A DNA stretch of 52,424 nucleotides. It comes from Candidatus Poribacteria bacterium. Its GTDB lineage: Bacteria; Poribacteria; WGA-4E; WGA-3G. Below are positions 51,923 to 52,424 of the stretch, one piece after another. Where the stretch lies: positions 1 to 52,424 of the forward strand of contig JAJECN010000007.1 of assembly GCA_022821965.1 (NCBI GenBank), in the 5' to 3' direction. A model generated the notes under the pieces. It was not told the DNA's origin. It made no database searches and saw only the letters and a program-made list of their open reading frames with translations. Positions within the stretch are counted from its first letter, which is position 1; each line of letters starts with the position of its first letter. The translations under genes and the position numbers were made by a program.

Positions 51923-52424
51923 CAAGTTCCTTCCAACTGTAGCATAGGCTGTTAGCCTGTGCCTCCATGAGACGTGCCTTCACAAGTCAACACAGAGATA
52001 GGAATGTCCAAGTAATTAGGGGATCCACTATAGACGTAGGTTGGGTTGAACAGTAAGGGGCCAGTCCTTGTACCCAAGTGCCCGGTTTCTGATATTCCGT
52101 TAGTAGACACAAAGACAGCGAAACCCAACACTCCAAACGCTTTGGAAAAAACGTTGGGTTTCACTCATATATTGGTAATTTTAGCATTTTGGATGTTCTG
52201 AAAGTTAGTCGCTGTGTGCGATCTTTAGGTTTCTCCCGTTCAACCCAACTGACCTGTTTAATATCAAACTCACGTTACTATTAATTACTAAAGTTTGGAC
52301 GATATTGTAAACTTATGCTGCCTTGTCAAAAGGCAGGGCTGTATCGTCTTGAAAACGAACATTAATATTCTGCGAGTTTGTTTTTTCTTTGAACTTGGCA
52401 GAAAATGTTGAGACCGCTATTTGC
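51923..52424. other. Right-end intergenic region, no gene seen
   Basis: 502 bases without a supportable gene. It holds the repeat described at 52036-52162, an inverted copy GTTCAACCCAAC (52238-52249), a CTAAAGTTTGGACGAT sequence matching that at about 29625 and a small CTGCC/GGCAG hairpin near 52319-52337. Confidence 0.5.
52036..52162. repeat. Split GTAGGTTGGGTTGAAC / GCGAAACCCAAC repeat
   Basis: GTTGGGTTGAAC (52040-52051) and GAAACCCAAC (52120-52129) look like separated halves of one interspersed palindrome. GTTGGGTTTC at 52153-52162 pairs with the second half (10-bp stem). Confidence 0.45.

Noticed and set aside
51952-52164. 70-codon minus-strand frame at the right end
   Set aside because: Its start lies in the GAAACCCAAC repeat, it has no ribosome binding site, and the sequence resembles no family.
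1-52424. CRISPR arrays, tRNA, rRNA, transposase or phage genes
   Set aside because: I looked for evenly spaced repeats, T-loop GTTCRANNC patterns in cloverleaf context and transposase-like ORFs and found none I could support.

Overview
The window reads as a piece of an uncultured Gram-negative-type bacterium. The lines of evidence are CMP-Kdo synthetase, heptose-phosphate kinase and phosphatase genes, a Wza/Wzc export pair, lipoproteins, a secreted LamG family present six times, and a dense population of small palindromic and MITE-like repeats. This mix resembles Candidatus Poribacteria or a close relative, but that assignment is inference from gene content, not from a marker gene. I found no rRNA, tRNA, CRISPR array, transposase or prophage. 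I call 43 protein genes.

Layout. 1-1.9 kb: a two-gene unit (two-TM protein plus a proline-rich protein) behind a promoter and a perfect palindrome, then a LamG protein. 2.0-8.9 kb (minus strand): an operon kdsB-pyrG-larA-like-larA-like-dctQ-dctM, joining CTP and CMP-Kdo synthesis to two LarA-type racemases and a TRAP permease. 9.1-11.8 kb: three tandem LamG paralogues. 11.9-17.4 kb: a small HTH-like protein, a PAP2 phosphatase, a lipoprotein, and a branched-chain amino-acid (Liv) importer without its ATPases. 17.5-22.8 kb (minus): a BatA-like VWA protein, a NucS-like nuclease, GlpD and a DegT-type aminotransferase. 23.1-25.2 kb: two permeases of a nucleoside/BMP-type ABC importer, again without an ATPase. 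25.2-29.6 kb (minus): Wzc-like and Wza-like export proteins and an NTF2-like lipoprotein. 29.9-38.1 kb (plus): hldE1/rfaE1-gmhB-wbpA-like, a coiled-coil NYN protein, a secreted beta-propeller and an alkaline-phosphatase-superfamily enzyme. 38.1-49.4 kb (minus): PolX-PHP, ftsX, ftsE, topA, accD, and an AAA+ protein flanked by two similar LamG proteins. 49.7-51.9 kb (plus): a MATE transporter and a two-domain rhodanese.

Main observations. (1) The rhodanese has an in-frame TGA exactly at the catalytic cysteine codon of its second domain (51785-51787). Reading continues for 44 more conserved-looking codons to a TAG, so this is a candidate selenocysteine sulfurtransferase. (2) Three nucleotide-handling proteins lack catalytic residues: FtsE (Walker-B Glu to Ala, H-loop His to Ser), the AAA+ protein (GKT to SKD, DE to DA) and PolX (polymerase aspartates absent, PHP domain intact). 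(3) All six LamG proteins end in the same short tail, V-[ED]-A-x-G-K-L-x-x-T-W-[GS]-x-[IL]-K. (4) An interspersed repeat ending in CCGCAAGGAAAA supplies the Shine-Dalgarno of several unrelated genes. One copy is duplicated with the first bases of the permease gene it serves. (5) A 125-bp MITE can be seen as a filled site against the empty site in a paralogous LamG leader. (6) Good promoters here share TTGACA, a 17-18 base spacer ending in TGC, and TANAAT.
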